A DNA stretch of 64,000 nt, from positions 52,252 to 116,251 of the forward strand of contig JADGJC010000096.1 in NCBI GenBank assembly GCA_027596075.1. Direction: 5' to 3'. Position numbers and translations under genes: made by a program. The notes beneath the pieces are model-generated. The model searched no databases. It had not been told where the DNA came from and was given only the letters and a program-made list of their open reading frames with translations. Positions 1-12,400 of this stretch are shown here, piece after piece (position 1 is the first letter of the stretch; every line of letters begins with the position of its first letter). The DNA comes from Rhizophlyctis rosea. Taxonomy: Eukaryota; Chytridiomycota; Chytridiomycetes; Rhizophlyctidales; Rhizophlyctidaceae.

Positions 1-435
1 GTCGTTCGCGTCTTCGACTTCAATGGGAATCAACGTTACGAGCTACGGACGGCTGCTGAGGACGATAGAGTTTGGTATTGTCATTTCCCAACCGTGGAGA
101 TGGACACGTGTATGGTGATGCAGCCTGACTGGTCGCAGTGGCCGTCACATTACCACATATTCGTTTTAGATCCCAAGACGAGGACGAGACAACTGGTTAG
201 GGGTGATAGAGTTAATAGGAGTAATAGTGACTGGGTCAATCATCATGTGGCGAAGAGGTATGAGGGAGGGGGATGGAGTTTTTGGTTGGGAGTAATGGAA
301 TACCCAACTGATGAGGACGGGTCGACGACGGGGGCGGAGGGAAAGATGATGTTCTATAGGAAGTGGAAGCATTTTGCGGGCCCGACGTTCGAACAAAACC
401 CGTGCGTTTCTATGTATGAACTTTGGGAGCGGTAG
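1..435 (+). CDS. F-box family protein, 3' fragment (paralog 1)
   Basis: The frame is open from the first base of the window and stops at TAG 433-435, so only the C-terminal 144 residues are present and the start lies upstream. It is recognised as a paralog of the two F-box loci downstream. It shares a VFDFNG-type turn (compare VFDFTG and VFSYHG in the others), a conserved DPKTRTRQ stretch (compare DPKGRTKR and DPKRRTKQ), and a C-terminal FWLGVMEY motif (compare FWVATKEF). No F-box is visible because the N-terminus is missing. In the family the F-box binds Skp1 of an SCF ubiquitin ligase, and the C-terminal part would present substrate. The substrate is unknown. Confidence 0.6.
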   Translation, partial: VVRVFDFNGNQRYELRTAAEDDRVWYCHFPTVEMDTCMVMQPDWSQWPSHYHIFVLDPKTRTRQLVRGDRVNRSNSDWVNHHVAKRYEGGGWSFWLGVMEYPTDEDGSTTGAEGKMMFYRKWKHFAGPTFEQNPCVSMYELWER

Positions 436-1944
436 ATGGTTGGGCATTGGGTGGGGAGTTTGGCGCGGCATGTAGGATAAGATTCGGAATATAATGGTTT
501 GAGAAGGAAACTAGCTGGGGTAAATCCTCCTCTCAGCCAATCCCGTGCGCGCTTCCGTTCCGTTTGCCCCATACGATTGCAATTCGTGATCATGCCCGCC
601 TATTTGTGGACATGGTCCTCAAGTGAACAAATGATCTTCCTAAGCCGCAGGCGAAATGATATCCAACAGGGCGTGTTTTTTATTTGACACGGAACATATA
701 AAACGATGAGTGAATGTCTCTGAATAAAATTCTGCATGGGTCCCCCCAAGAAATTAAGTCTTCGTGATGTTTGGAACGCACTTACCATCCCTCTTCTGCT
801 TCTCAATATGTTTTATACTCATTCCGTATACTGCTTGAAGCCTTTACGCATTAGAATAGGGGACAGCGTGGCGAAAACCTATGATCTCCCACAAATCGAG
901 CACACAGCTCTGCCGAATTCGCTTCATGATCAATGACTTTCGGTGCTCGCATTCGTGACATGTTCTTCTCCCTAAAACAAGCTCATATGAACACAACTGC
1001 CGTTTTCCAAACATTAAGAATGTGACCGTCCCCTACTTGACCATGATGACTATCAACTTTAAACCTTCTCCCTCCATGAATAAACTTTAGTAACTTTCGG
1101 CTCCGATAACTCAGAACACCAAAGTATCAAAACATTGTCCATCAACTCAATCTCGTCTGCGTCCTTCGGATCTCCACTTATACAAAGCCGTGATTTGTAG
1201 GAGCTTGTCCACGTCGCCGGTTTCGAGCGTTCTTCGATCGGTTTTGGCCCGACTGCGCTTGCAGCAAGATAGCGAGAAGATCTGAGACGTTATTGGCGGT
1301 TGGAGTCGAATGCTTTTCACACGGATTCGGTGGAGTGGCCGTGGTATGATGTTAGTCTTTTATACACTACTGTTTCTGCGGTTGTGGGGTTTATGGAGTG
1401 GAAGGTTTCATCATGCCTATTTTATCCTTTATGCAGATTCAGTACCGGTACGGGTGTCAGCGAGCTCGTGAACATTTGTACAAACTTATTGTGCGGGAAA
1501 CACCCCTGTTCGTCGTGCTCTTGAGGTTAGTTCTCGTTCCTGCGTGTAAGCGTTTTGCATGGCAACTACAATGCACCGGTATCAACTTTTTTGAGATTTT
1601 GTTGGCTGGCCATGGTGGAGGGTTGGGTTTACAGCTGATAGGTTGATCACACGGCGAGAAGGCGATGGGAGTCAAAACTGAAATGTGTGTGTCCGACCAT
1701 CCGAACACCCAAGACACACAAGCCCCAACTTCCAAGCCTGCTGTTGACTTCTCAACTTCTCAGTCAGTCGATAACACGCAACCATGAAGCGGTAGGACCC
1801 CACCCTGAACCTTCTTTCTGCCACAAGTTGAAAACCCGTGCCAACTGCTTCCCCAAAGTCGTTAACACACACTTCACCTTGTCAGAATATATATTCATAG
1901 TTTCAAACTGCGGCCTTCACATAAGATCACAACTCGTCTTCGCC
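436..1944. other. intergenic stretch, no gene seen
   Basis: Only short overlapping open frames on both strands, none with recognisable motifs or consistent splice signals. It separates the first F-box fragment from an unrecognised gene and probably holds the 3' UTR of the former and the promoter of the latter. Confidence 0.5.
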
Positions 1945-2983
1945 ATGTCTGAAGCGGAAGCGTCAGGGTCTGGTGCTCCCACCACTCCCACCCCCTCCGT
2001 TTTTCACCTCCAATCTCACGAAACCATGTCCACAACCGGCACCAACACCGCTCTAGCGTACCTTCAAAGCACGCCGCCCCCAACAGTCATAACCCACCTC
2101 CGCCAAACCCACCTCCACACCAACCACAACAACCAACCCTCCACCTCCCTCTCCACCTCCCTCGCCGCCCTCGCACCCCTCACCTTCCCCTGGTGCGACC
2201 CCGCAGGCCCCATGCCCGTACCCCTCCCATCCACGGCCCCCGACCCCTCAGAAGCTTTCGTGAACGACGACACACTCTTCACCGCCTCCACCTCCTCAAC
2301 CGAAAAGCACCACCACGACCAAAACCAAAACCAAGAACACAAACCCCACATCGGCTTCCTATCCGAGCCGTTCGAAGAATGCGAAATCGTGCTGAACCGT
2401 CCGAAAGAAGGCGGGGTTTTGATTCCTGAGAAGAAGATTTTGTATTTGCCGTTTGACACGCGTGTGACGCGGGAAGTCGCCTTGGAGGATTATGTGGGGG
2501 TTTGGGAGTGTGTGAATGCTTATGGTACTTATCCTGCCGGTGTTTTCGAGGATGCTAGAGGCGTTGTGGTGCATGTTGCTGAGGATGGTGGAGGTGTTGC
2601 GTGGGTTTGGTCGTCAGGGACATGTGTCGTGAGACGGAAGATGCAGATTCGGTGGGGGCTAGTCACCATTTGCATTCCGTGCATGCTCGGTTCAGGAATC
2701 CCAACAAACCCGGTGCCATCGCATCCTCCCCGGCACCGAAGAAAACGAAACCCCCGAATACGAATACGTCCTCCGAAAAGAATCCACCCGCACCCGCGGA
2801 TACAGCATCATGCTCACAAAATCCATGTTCGCCCCCTCCGACTTTCTCGTTCCTTACACCTGTCTCCTCTCAACCGGCATCCACCGCGGAGAGCACTCAC
2901 ATCAGTGCTCATGGCGAGTGGTCGCTCAAATCCCAGTCAGCGCATATGGCGCTTCTGAAGCTGTCTTTCCCATCGGGACATGA
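1945..2983 (+). CDS. unrecognised protein, two-exon model
   Basis: I do not recognise this gene. Model: exon 1 1945-2604, intron 2605-2662 (58 nt, GTTTGG...CTAG), exon 2 2663-2983, giving 326 residues. The first ~140 residues are a low-complexity Ser/Thr/Pro/His linker. After that comes ordered-looking sequence with IPEKKILYLPFDTR and DYVGVWECVNAYGTYPAG. Exon 2 reads TPEYEYVLRKES, YSIMLTKSMFAPSDF and HQCSWRVVAQIPVSAYG, which looks like genuine protein, in a different frame from exon 1. The intron choice is therefore what keeps the gene open; a frameshift is the alternative. It lies between the F-box copies with no sign of belonging to that family. The start is the first ATG after a C/T-rich leader. 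Confidence 0.4.
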
Positions 2984-3153
2984 GGTGGCGATGATTTTGC
3001 GGAAGATGACGGTGGCGAAAGAACCTACTACGGCTAATGCATCGGCATGCGCTGATCGTGTTGGCGATGAGGTTGTTGATGGAGATGGGGATCAAGTTAT
3101 GAAGGGCGCTCCGGATGACGGCGGAGATCGGAACGGCAATGACGAAAGCCCAG

Positions 3154-4666
3154 TCTTTGCAATCGCCAGGTCCCAATCTTCCAACGGAGATATTGAGGAT
3201 GATCTTCCCTCACTCTGTTGTTGGCATCATGACAACAGCCCGTAAACAAGTTTCTCTGTTTGTTCAGCAATGCGCAGACGTGCAACGCATTGTACAGCTT
3301 GCACTGCGAGAGCAACAGTTTGTCAGTGTCCGTCAAAGACCTGCTTCGGTGCGAGTGCGTTTGTAAAGTTTGGCGAAACACCATACGGTCGTATGAAGTT
3401 GATGCTAAGGTGCGTGTTTGTTTACTCTTTGATTTGTTTGCGTAGCTACGCTCGGGCGTTAATGAAGAATGGAGACAAAGGCGACTTTATCAGACGTGAC
3501 TTGCTTTGGAGTCAAGCTCTTTCACCCACTGGTCTCACCCCTAGTGAGTGGAAAGTGTCGGGGGTGCGGGCCAATGGTCACGTCATTCTGTCGAATAAGG
3601 ATTTTAGATATGTGTATATTGTTGGAATTCCGCAGCCGGGCACGGTTGGGTTCGTCGACTCCGTCTTTACCGACAGCACTCCGCCACCGGATGCGGATAT
3701 TTGGGTTGATGCCACCTCGTACATTCGGACGGACACCCTGATCAAAGCGCCCGAAGGACCGTATCAGACTTCCACATTGATCGATTGGGAGACTGGCAGC
3801 AGCATTCCCAATTCAAAGTTTCGAGATCACGGCCTTCATCCTAATGGTACCACCACGCAAATGTTCGAGTCCGTTTACGCCTTCAACCAATTCGTTTCCA
3901 GCAGAGACATTCGTTTTCTCGCAAATGGCTCCATCGCTCACAATATTGGACGACACACTCGGGCCTACGTGAACAACAACGACTTTGTTGCAGAAATCAT
4001 CACTGATCCTGGTCCCGGTATTCTTGGCCCACGAACCACCAGTCTTGTACTCACACGCATCAGGGATAAGAAGACGATCTTCTCAGTCCCCATTACAAAC
4101 TTGAGAGGCACCCAACATCTGCATCAGCCGGTTTAATGTTTTCATGATGACTGCTGATTGCTGTATCATCCGAGTGTTTGACTTCACGGGGGAGGAACTT
4201 TACAACATGCGACCATTTGACGATCTGTTACTGGAGCACTATCCGCACGTCCCGGAACAACCCATCGCATGTTTGGCCGAAATTGACGATTCGCTGGTTA
4301 TTCCCCTGCCGTCGTGTTGTTTGCCTCGTGGTGGCGGCGAAGGGGGGTTGACTGTTTTGGACCCCAAGGGAAGGACGAAGCGGATTCATAGGATTAGTAA
4401 CATTTTCCAAAGTCGATGTCGACGCGTTACGGACGTCATGACGGGAAGGGTGGAGAAGAAGGTGGAGCGGGTGCCTCGGAGGGTGCCGCGGAATGTCGGG
4501 ATGGTTTTGGTTGGCTATCAAGGAATTTCCGGTCAGGGATATTGAGATTGATGGAAGAAAGGAGTCTGTGGCGACGGGAGAGGAGGGGAGGGTGAAGATT
4601 GTGTGGAAGTGGAAGAGGGTGGAGGCGGATGAGTTGACGGAGTTTTGGTGGTATTTGATTCGGTAG
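3154..4666 (+). pseudogene. F-box family protein, frameshifted copy (paralog 2)
   Basis: The F-box is visible in two pieces: LPTEILRMIF near 3169-3200, and LSVSVKDLLRCECVCKVWRN near 3330-3385. The body follows from about 3468 (RRDLLWSQAL) and matches paralog 3 (SDLLWCREL), continuing to about 4125. There the frame moves by one base. SRFNVF and RVFDFTGEELYNMR continue in the next frame, and a second one-base shift near 4490-4504 is needed to reach FWLAIKEF and IVWKWKRVEADE, ending at TAG 4664-4666. The two halves of the F-box also sit in frames that no intron I tried joins. It lacks the WKDVATLCWAW segment of paralog 3. I read it as a decayed copy. Indels in the assembly are the alternative. 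Confidence 0.6.
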
Positions 4667-5036
4667 GGTGGGTGGGATTGTGGGAGGTGTTTGGAGGGAA
4701 GGAGTTTCAGTGTAGCTTAGCATATAGTTGTAGTGATGGATTGGCGGACGCCCTTCCGTTTCGAAGCGTTGATATAGCTATGCGAAGGAGTTGCTAGTCA
4801 TGTCTAACTGTTAATATGATGAAATTTCAACATTGATATGCGAGTTTTCTGATGCATGATAGGACCCTTCTGTTTGCTTCTTTCCAGCTGCGCCACGCCT
4901 GGAGTGGGTGAATCGCTGCACATTTCCAGAGCACTTTTTTGATTCAGATCGCGCACATCTCCCAACGCTGGTTTTTTGTGTTGACTCTGACCAGCATCCT
5001 CCCGCGTATAGCGTCTTCAGTCCCGGTTACATAACG

Positions 5037-6943
5037 ATGACGGAGGAGGGAATCAATGTTTATGAAACGAATTTGCTGGAGGCTGTGGAGCATCTTGAGA
5101 AGATGGAGACGAGTACGTCTCAACCATATTCTTGTTAATAAACCTCACACGCAACCTCCACGACCTTACTGGGTCTCCTGCATAGGAAATCTCTTGTATG
5201 CTTTTGAAAAGATAAAAGATGAACTGAATCGACGGCAGGAGGCTGATCAGGTAGACATTTCGATACCACGGAAGGACGTTGGAAGCTTTTTTTTTCAATT
5301 GACGATTTTGATGCTTTTTTCGTGGCAGTCTATGTCAATCGGTGACGGAGCGAGTCGGTCCCCACCCGAGGTCCTTTACCAGATTTTTGCGTCCTCGCCG
5401 CTATCTGTTCAGGATGTGTTGAGGTGCGAACAAGTTTGTGGGAAGTGGCGGTCGGTAATCCGTGACCACCGATGGGATAGCCAGGTTCGTTGTTTTGCTG
5501 AATGCCGAGGGGTTGTCCACCTTGCATTTGCGCTTTTTGAGACAGTCTGGTTGTCGCAATTGGCGACCTCGCGCTCTTGTTTTCATTGGTCTTTGATTTT
5601 AATACAATGCATATTGATAGATTTGGAAGCCAAAGCTCCTCAACGCGTTCCCTGCTGGCTGTTTTCCCGCCCGATGTGGACATGAAACTTGGAAGGATGT
5701 CGCTACGCTGTGCTGGGCTTGGAGCCGTCCGTGGAGTCCAGAAGAAGTGGCTGATGCTGAAGTGGTAGAGATTGAGCCGAGGAGAAGGTTGAAGAGGTTC
5801 GAGGACACCAAAAAGTCAGATTTGCTTTGGTGCCGGGAGCTTGACTACCTACATGGTCGGGGAGAATCAAGCCACTGGGAAGTTGGGGGCGTCCGCGCAG
5901 ACGGACAGTTCATTTTGACAGACAGGAGCCCCAGCGACTTCATCGAGGGTTTCTACCATCCAAGGCCACCCGATGCTTTTGTTCCAAATGGATTTCTTGA
6001 CACCGTCTTCGAAGAAACCGTTCCTCGTCAGATCTCCAACATCGTCACATGGCGCACACGATACACCCGCACGAACACCCTATTGCGCAGGTCGCCGGTG
6101 CGAGGATCCCCACTTGTATTTGAAGACTGGGACACTGGTGCTCCTATCCCCTACACCGGTACATATAATTGGCCATCATCGTGCAATAGGTCCAACATTT
6201 TTGAGTCCGTATATTACATCGACGACGGCTTGGGGATTCGTGCCCTCCACGATCATTCGACAATCTACCCTCACGATTTCAGAACAACATACGCCATTAA
6301 CGGTGAGTTTGTAGCTGAATTACATCAATTCCAACACACTATTGTCTTCACTTTGAAATTCACTCGTCTGTCTGATCGTCAGAATCTATTCACAAAGCTG
6401 CTTCATACCAACACCTACGGTATGTCACTATCGTTGAGCCGCTTCCACGTCTTCGTTGCGGAACCAGACTGCTACAGCATCTGCGTGTTCAGCTACCACG
6501 GCGAGAAGCTCTACACTCTTCCCGCTTTCGAAAACATCCTCTCTCTAGTGGACCTCAACGTTCGCAGCGTCATTTCGCAATACATCACCTCCATGGCGGA
6601 CATGGACGACTTCATGATTGTGCCATTACCGACACAACTCTTTGGGAACTTTCCTCGCGTCCCCGACGGTGGGCTAACCGTTTTCGACCCTAAACGGCGG
6701 ACGAAGCAAGTCTTCAGAATGTGTGAAGGGGAGAGGACACGGCAGAAGCAGGTTAGAGATAGTGTGACGGGGGAGGAGAAGGTTGTGGCGGAACGATTAG
6801 CGCGGGAGGGGGGACTGTGCGATTTGGGACGGGGATTTTGGGTTGCGACGAAGGAGTTTGAGACGGTTGAGGTGAGTGGAATGGAGGAGTGTAGGGAGGG
6901 GCGAGCAAGGTTGGTTTGGAAGTGGCGGGAGGCGGATGAGTAG
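5037..6943 (+). CDS. F-box protein (paralog 3), intact model
   Basis: Model of four exons: 5037-5112, 5186-5250, 5329-5484, 5630-6943, all GT-AG with matching phases, 536 residues. The N-terminus (MTEEGINVYETNLLEAVEHL, then FEKIKDELNRRQEADQ) looks helical or coiled-coil. The F-box follows at about residues 50-95: SPPEVLYQIF, LSVQDVLRCEQVCGKWRSVI. Then come PKLLNAFPAG and WKDVATLCWAW, and a long C-terminal body with VFSYHGEKLYTLP, GGLTVFDPKRRTK and FWVATKEF. F-box proteins act as substrate adaptors of Skp1-cullin ligases; no known substrate-binding repeat (LRR, WD40) is obvious here. A long pyrimidine tract precedes the third exon. Further 5' exons are possible because the frame is open upstream to about 4908. 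The most intact member of a local tandem family. Confidence 0.65.
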
Positions 6944-7854
6944 GTGGATGGGTGGTTTAGGTTGTTTGGATGAGCGGAGGAGGGTGGTGGGAGTTGGGGG
7001 ATAGGGGCTTTTGCTTGGCGTGTTTGTGGATAGATAGAGTGGAGCATTTTTGTCGGGGAGGATGGGGTATGATCAGTGGGGCGATTATTTTTTTTTCGGT
7101 ATTGGCAGGTTGAAGGGGAAGCTTAGGAATTAGTATAGTTACGCATATTCTGTGATTTAGATTCAAGGATGTTCTCATCTGTGATGGAATGCGGTAGTGC
7201 ACAAGTTTGAAAATGGTATCAGATGATTAGAATTGAATGATGATACCTACATCTTCTGCCCCATCCAACGCAGCCGGTTCCAGCCAAAACCCGCAGCATT
7301 GGACCCCGGAGCCAGGGGTCAAGCTCTCACATTCATCCTCCTCACACATCCACAGCCTTTCCGGTGCAACAGCTTGACTGTCAGCGAGCAATTTCACGCG
7401 TATTCCGGTCAAATATTCCTAGATAAACCTCAGGACACAAGCTGGTTTCTTTCAGCATACTCAAATGTTACCTGTCTGCTACTCATCACCTGCGCGCCTT
7501 GATGCGCATGGGCGAAAGTGCCCGTAGGGGGCTTACTGTTCACAAAACAATTGGAGACTGACAGCAACAGGCTGTTATAACGAACTTGCAAGTATTTGCA
7601 TATTTGCAGGCTGTTGCTACCTACGCCAGTCGAATTGGAGGACTCTTTGCTGCCACTTCAAGGCCTGCAACTTGAAGCAAAGTTGCCCCACCCGTCCATC
7701 ACCACCTTGCACTTGCCGACAGGACGCATCAGATATGAAAGCAGCTGCAACGGTGCAGAATTCAATGACGGGTAGGGTGATGTTGGCTTTCGCGTCGACG
7801 GCTTGGGCGACAGAATACTAACTATCTCTCCGCAGAAACCATGCAGAGCCAGCA
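6944..7854. other. intergenic stretch, no gene seen
   Basis: Short open frames only. A GT-rich 3' flank of the F-box gene comes first, then mixed sequence. An 8-bp inverted pair (AGCAACAG ... CTGTTGCT) lies near 7563-7619; it is too short to interpret. Confidence 0.4.
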
Positions 7855-8163
7855 GTGGAAGAGGATACGCCTGCTGAGGGGAATGTCAATACCGAATACC
7901 CAATGGATATCCACCGCCCTTTGGATGCCCAAAAATCTGGGCGGGTGTGGCGAAGGGATTGGACTTCGCATGCGCTGATGGAGACGACGTTCGTGCAGGA
8001 GATGACATTCCTGCGGGACAGCGTCCTGGGGAACAAGTGAAGAGCAGATGAAGCGGTAGCGGAGGTGGCTACTTGCACGGAATATGATGCAGAAGATGCA
8101 GATAGCATGCAGAGGCTGAATTTCGAGGACGCACGTCAACCTGATCAGTATCGACTGATCTGA
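7855..8163 (+). other. possible coding fragment with one in-frame stop
   Basis: One frame reads protein-like sequence on both sides of a single TGA at 8038-8040: DIHRPLDAQKSGRVWRRDW before it, and ADEAVAEVATCTEYDAEDAD after it, ending at TGA 8161-8163. A plausible acceptor (CTCTCCGCAG) sits just upstream at about 7828-7837. I cannot name a family. It could be an exon of an unrecognised gene, a relic or chance; no partner exon was found. Confidence 0.2.
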
Positions 8164-9485
8164 AAATGGATTCACAAGAGTCCAGGTAGGCTGACCGGAG
8201 CCCGCACTACAGCAACATCATTATGTACTCAACAACTATCTCTTGAAGGAGACGGCCGATGACAAAAGTGCAAATCGAATAGAGGAAGATTTGCATAAAG
8301 CTTGAACACTCATGGCACCGGAAAATGTGAAATAGGGAACCATTGTAGAATATCTGGAACAATATGATAGCAAAAGTGCAGGAACTGAAGTCGTTATTGG
8401 ATGACAGTAAGTGGATAAACCGCACTGACGGTGTCATATTTCCAGGAGGTAATGTGAGTAACCTAGTCGATACTGCGTCAAGACCTGTCGACGGCGTTAA
8501 GGAGGACAGTTAAATTGAGGACAAAAAACATGGAAATCTGGAATTCATGGCGGCGTGAAATCTGTCATGGGGGCTACACACGACCTTCCACTGATGCTGC
8601 CCTGAAGGTACCTACCCACCGACCTCCCACTGGACCGGAAGGAGATAAACCGTACAACCATTATCGTCAGCTGCCATCAACAATTCAGAGGCATCGGCAA
8701 TCACGCTGGCCTAGAAGCATGCATTTGTCCGCATATTTCGAAAAATGTTCCGCAGCCGTTCCGCTCTTGAGTCAAGAAGACCTGTTCTACCTGGAAGCTT
8801 GTCTGCGGTAATCAAACAGGTGGTCAAGCATGTTAAGACGACAAAGGTGGTCGTATAATACAACTATCAAAATATTCAATCTGAATATTCCATCCGTAAC
8901 AGAATCCTGCTGGCAAATTGTGTACTGACGAATTTTACAAGGAGAAATAAGTGAGTCATGCCGATTGAATCGTTGAGTGCACAACTTTGCGATGGACTGG
9001 AGGGGATGTTGCTCCAACACTCAGTCATCATAATTGGGTGATCTGAAAAGCATACGGGGCCCTTGTCTCGCAACTCAATTACCCATACCTCAGCATCTGC
9101 CCGTTCCATGCGGAAGAATCCAGCTGATCAAGTTTGATTTGCCATTTGAGTTATCGATAGGCGACGATCGTTCCTCGGCCTTGGTATGCCTATTGCAATG
9201 GATTCGCGGGCGATCACTGCCATTGAAGAAGATCTTCATTGAGTCATGCGGAGGAAAGCAATTTTGTCATGGGCTATTTTCATGACTCGAATATTTTGGG
9301 AAATAGAGAAAGCATCAGATGTTGCAATCTTATTATTTTGTACATCATCCTTTCGTCAACTTCCCGCCAGCCAATGTGCTTCATCCAACTTCCACTGTAG
9401 CGTAATTGTTGGAAAAGCGAACATTTGAATTTGAAACTTTATGCTATGAAAGCAACAGGATGCGCCGGCCGCCAACAGAATGACC
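8164..9485. other. intergenic stretch, no gene seen
   Basis: Open frames are short and overlap on both strands without motifs or splice logic. It is the downstream flank of the E(z) gene. Confidence 0.4.
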
Positions 9486-12400
9486 TTATTCTCCACCAAA
9501 GCTGCGGCGACGCTGTCTTTCCCGTCTATCCTCCCAATCGGTCTCATATCCAACATCACTGCGATCTACATCCTCACTCTGCGACTCAATCTCCGACTCG
9601 GCACTTTCCGAGTTGTCCGAATCATACTTCGCTGCCATAGCGAGCAGCTTCTGCCCAAACGGCCTCAATCTCGGCGGAAGCTCATCCAGAGCTTGAGGCG
9701 CCCGCTCCGGTTGTTTGGATGTTGGCGGCGTCTTTTCCTTCATGTATGAACTGAAATTTACGAATGAGCGGAATGTCAATATTCCGCTCTACAAATGGGA
9801 AGCCGGAAGACACCTACCCGCCGAACTCCTGTCCATAATCCATAAAAAGCTCCTCGCCCGGAGCAATTGCATCGAGAGCGTATAGTCCTAGCCTGTTCAC
9901 GTACGGTCAGCACTTCGACATATATGATGTCTCCCCATTTGATGCAAGTTGATGGTACCTCAGGTTGCCGCGCACATGCGTATCTGTTGTTTGAGATGAG
10001 TACGATGCAGCATCAATGTATAGATTGTTCATCACATACTTGCAATAAACAGATTGTTGGCATGGGTGTCGTCACCCTCATTTATGTATCTCGCCTTGTT
10101 GCCCTTCTGTGTCGGGTCGACATCAACCCGCTGAGAATAGGTCGCGTCCACCTTCCTTTTATCTACCGAAATAACAATGTGAGGAGCACAGTCTCAACAC
10201 ACAGATTCTCAAAGCGGACATTCAGGGTTTACCAGGCGACAAAGACATCGCATATCGCAACTCTTTAGGCAAAAGCCGCTCACGTCTAGAATGATTTTCG
10301 TCATTATTGAGTGGGCATAGGTCCAAACAAGCTCGCCATCACTTCACAATACCTGACGGTTTCTTTTTTGGAAGTTATCTAATATATACCGCGATTAGAG
10401 GAGTCTACGGAGACAGCAACATGATCTCAGATACCCACCGCCCCGATGTATTCAATAACAAACTCTCCTTTCGTGGCTGTCCAAAGATGAATGATCAGTA
10501 AGTTGGCCATGTTTCGATGCACTTGCTCAATCCTACCTGGGCATAAATAATCCCAGCCCGTGGGCTGTAGATGGGCCGATGCTCGTCCACTATATCAAAG
10601 CGTTTCAATCACTTCTTCATAAATATTCAACAGCTGCCAATACCTTTGTGTTTCCCAAAGCGATAGCGCGATTCTTGCACCGTCGCTCAGAATAGTTCCC
10701 TTTACTTTCCTCTAAGGTTTGTGGCTCAACATCCTGTAAGATCAGAAGCATGCCTGATCGACTCACCATCAGGACCGCATGACCTAAGACTCAATTAACA
10801 CTTCTGCAGATGGGAAAGTCTACTTTGAAGAACAAAAACTCACTTGCACAAATCGGGATCACACTCCCGTTGGTAAGTTAGGCACATGCACCACGATTCC
10901 TCCGTGGTCTCCAACTTATAGAAAACGCGACCAGTTCTTGGGTTTTCTCGTTGCTCGATGGTTGCTTCACAGCCAGATTTACAGTCGCAGCCCGGAAAGC
11001 GCATCGGGCATGTGGGTGGACACGCGCAGTACTTCTCACAAAAATTGCCGGCCAGGGAGCATGGGCATCCCTTCTCGCACTTTCTGCACTTGCAAGGTAC
11101 GAAGACTAGTCTATGGCGTCCTGCATGGTTAATCTTACGCCTCTCTCCGGTTTCTGCTAAGCCGATTGGTTAGATTTATCTTGCGGTGAAAGGTGAACAC
11201 AAATCACAAAACAAACCTTTTTCCGGCGGTTCGGGCTGAACAGTTTGCTCTTCGGGCAGTCGGCAAATATACTCCAATATCTGTTTCCCATTCGGGACTA
11301 AGTCAGGAGATTCGTTGATGTATTGTAGCCGTTTTGCCACCTGCAGACAAGTATTCAAGTTACTTGCGAGTTTCATCGTTATGTAAAATGCAAATTGAAC
11401 GCACATCCCGACATGTTTTTGTCGGCATGTTTCCGGCAATCGCGCAACAATCGAGGCCATAAGACAGCACGGAATGACTAAGATACGCATTCTCAATAGC
11501 CGACCACTTCATCATCTCGTCTGCGGCTCCGATCTGAAACAGCCATGAGTACGAATCTGGTGACAATGATGGATGTGAGCTCACGTTTCGAAAGCAGGAC
11601 TCTCCACAAGGATTCTCTTCCACTACTTCCACTAAGGGAGGCGGAGGCTCCGCTGCCTGGGGATGCAACGTCGCTGGCGCTTTCTTCGTCAACGCTGGAG
11701 TGCGTTGGATATAATAACAGCTGATCATACTCACGAGAGCCATTCTCATTTCTTAGGTGGAAAACACACGAGAAAGTGCAACATATGCGACAAACTGCTG
11801 CAGAGATATCTTTGATTGCCCGCTCCTCATCGCAAAACCTTGTATCTACATAACTGCGCGCATTTCAATTACAATACCTATGTCGATTGAGCTTGGCGAA
11901 AGACACTCACCGTTGAGCAATTTCATGCTTTGTCAAAAGAGCTCTACTCGCTCTCCTTTCACCTTTTTGCACGCTCTCTACTCGTACACAAGTCCGTACA
12001 ATCATCTCAAGCCAAATGTTTACAAATTTCATCTCCTTGCTGAGACGATGTCAGGAACGTGAGTTGTGATTGCCCAGTGAGCGGAACTCTCAGCAAAGTG
12101 TTTTACCTTCCGAGCTTCTGGCCGTCATCATATTGCCGCATGTTGTCCCTTAGCGCCGGAAAATTGTCAATACATCTCATGGCAAACTTCATAGCTAATA
12201 ATCGGTCTATATCGAACCGAGTCAGAAAAACACAACAATCAAAACCAAGTGTTCAAAATGGCGCTTACCCTCATCATCCTGTGTGGTCCAATGATGCAAC
12301 TGGCGAGCAAACATATGTCCATCATTCGGCAACCCCGGATGCGGCGAAAGCTCTTCTGTTGCCACAGGCAGTGAGATTCCTGTCATTGGCGACGACGGCC

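Noticed and set aside
2605..2662. frameshift in the unrecognised gene at 1945-2983
   Set aside because: A normal-length GT-AG intron restores the frame, so a frameshift is not required, though it is not excluded.
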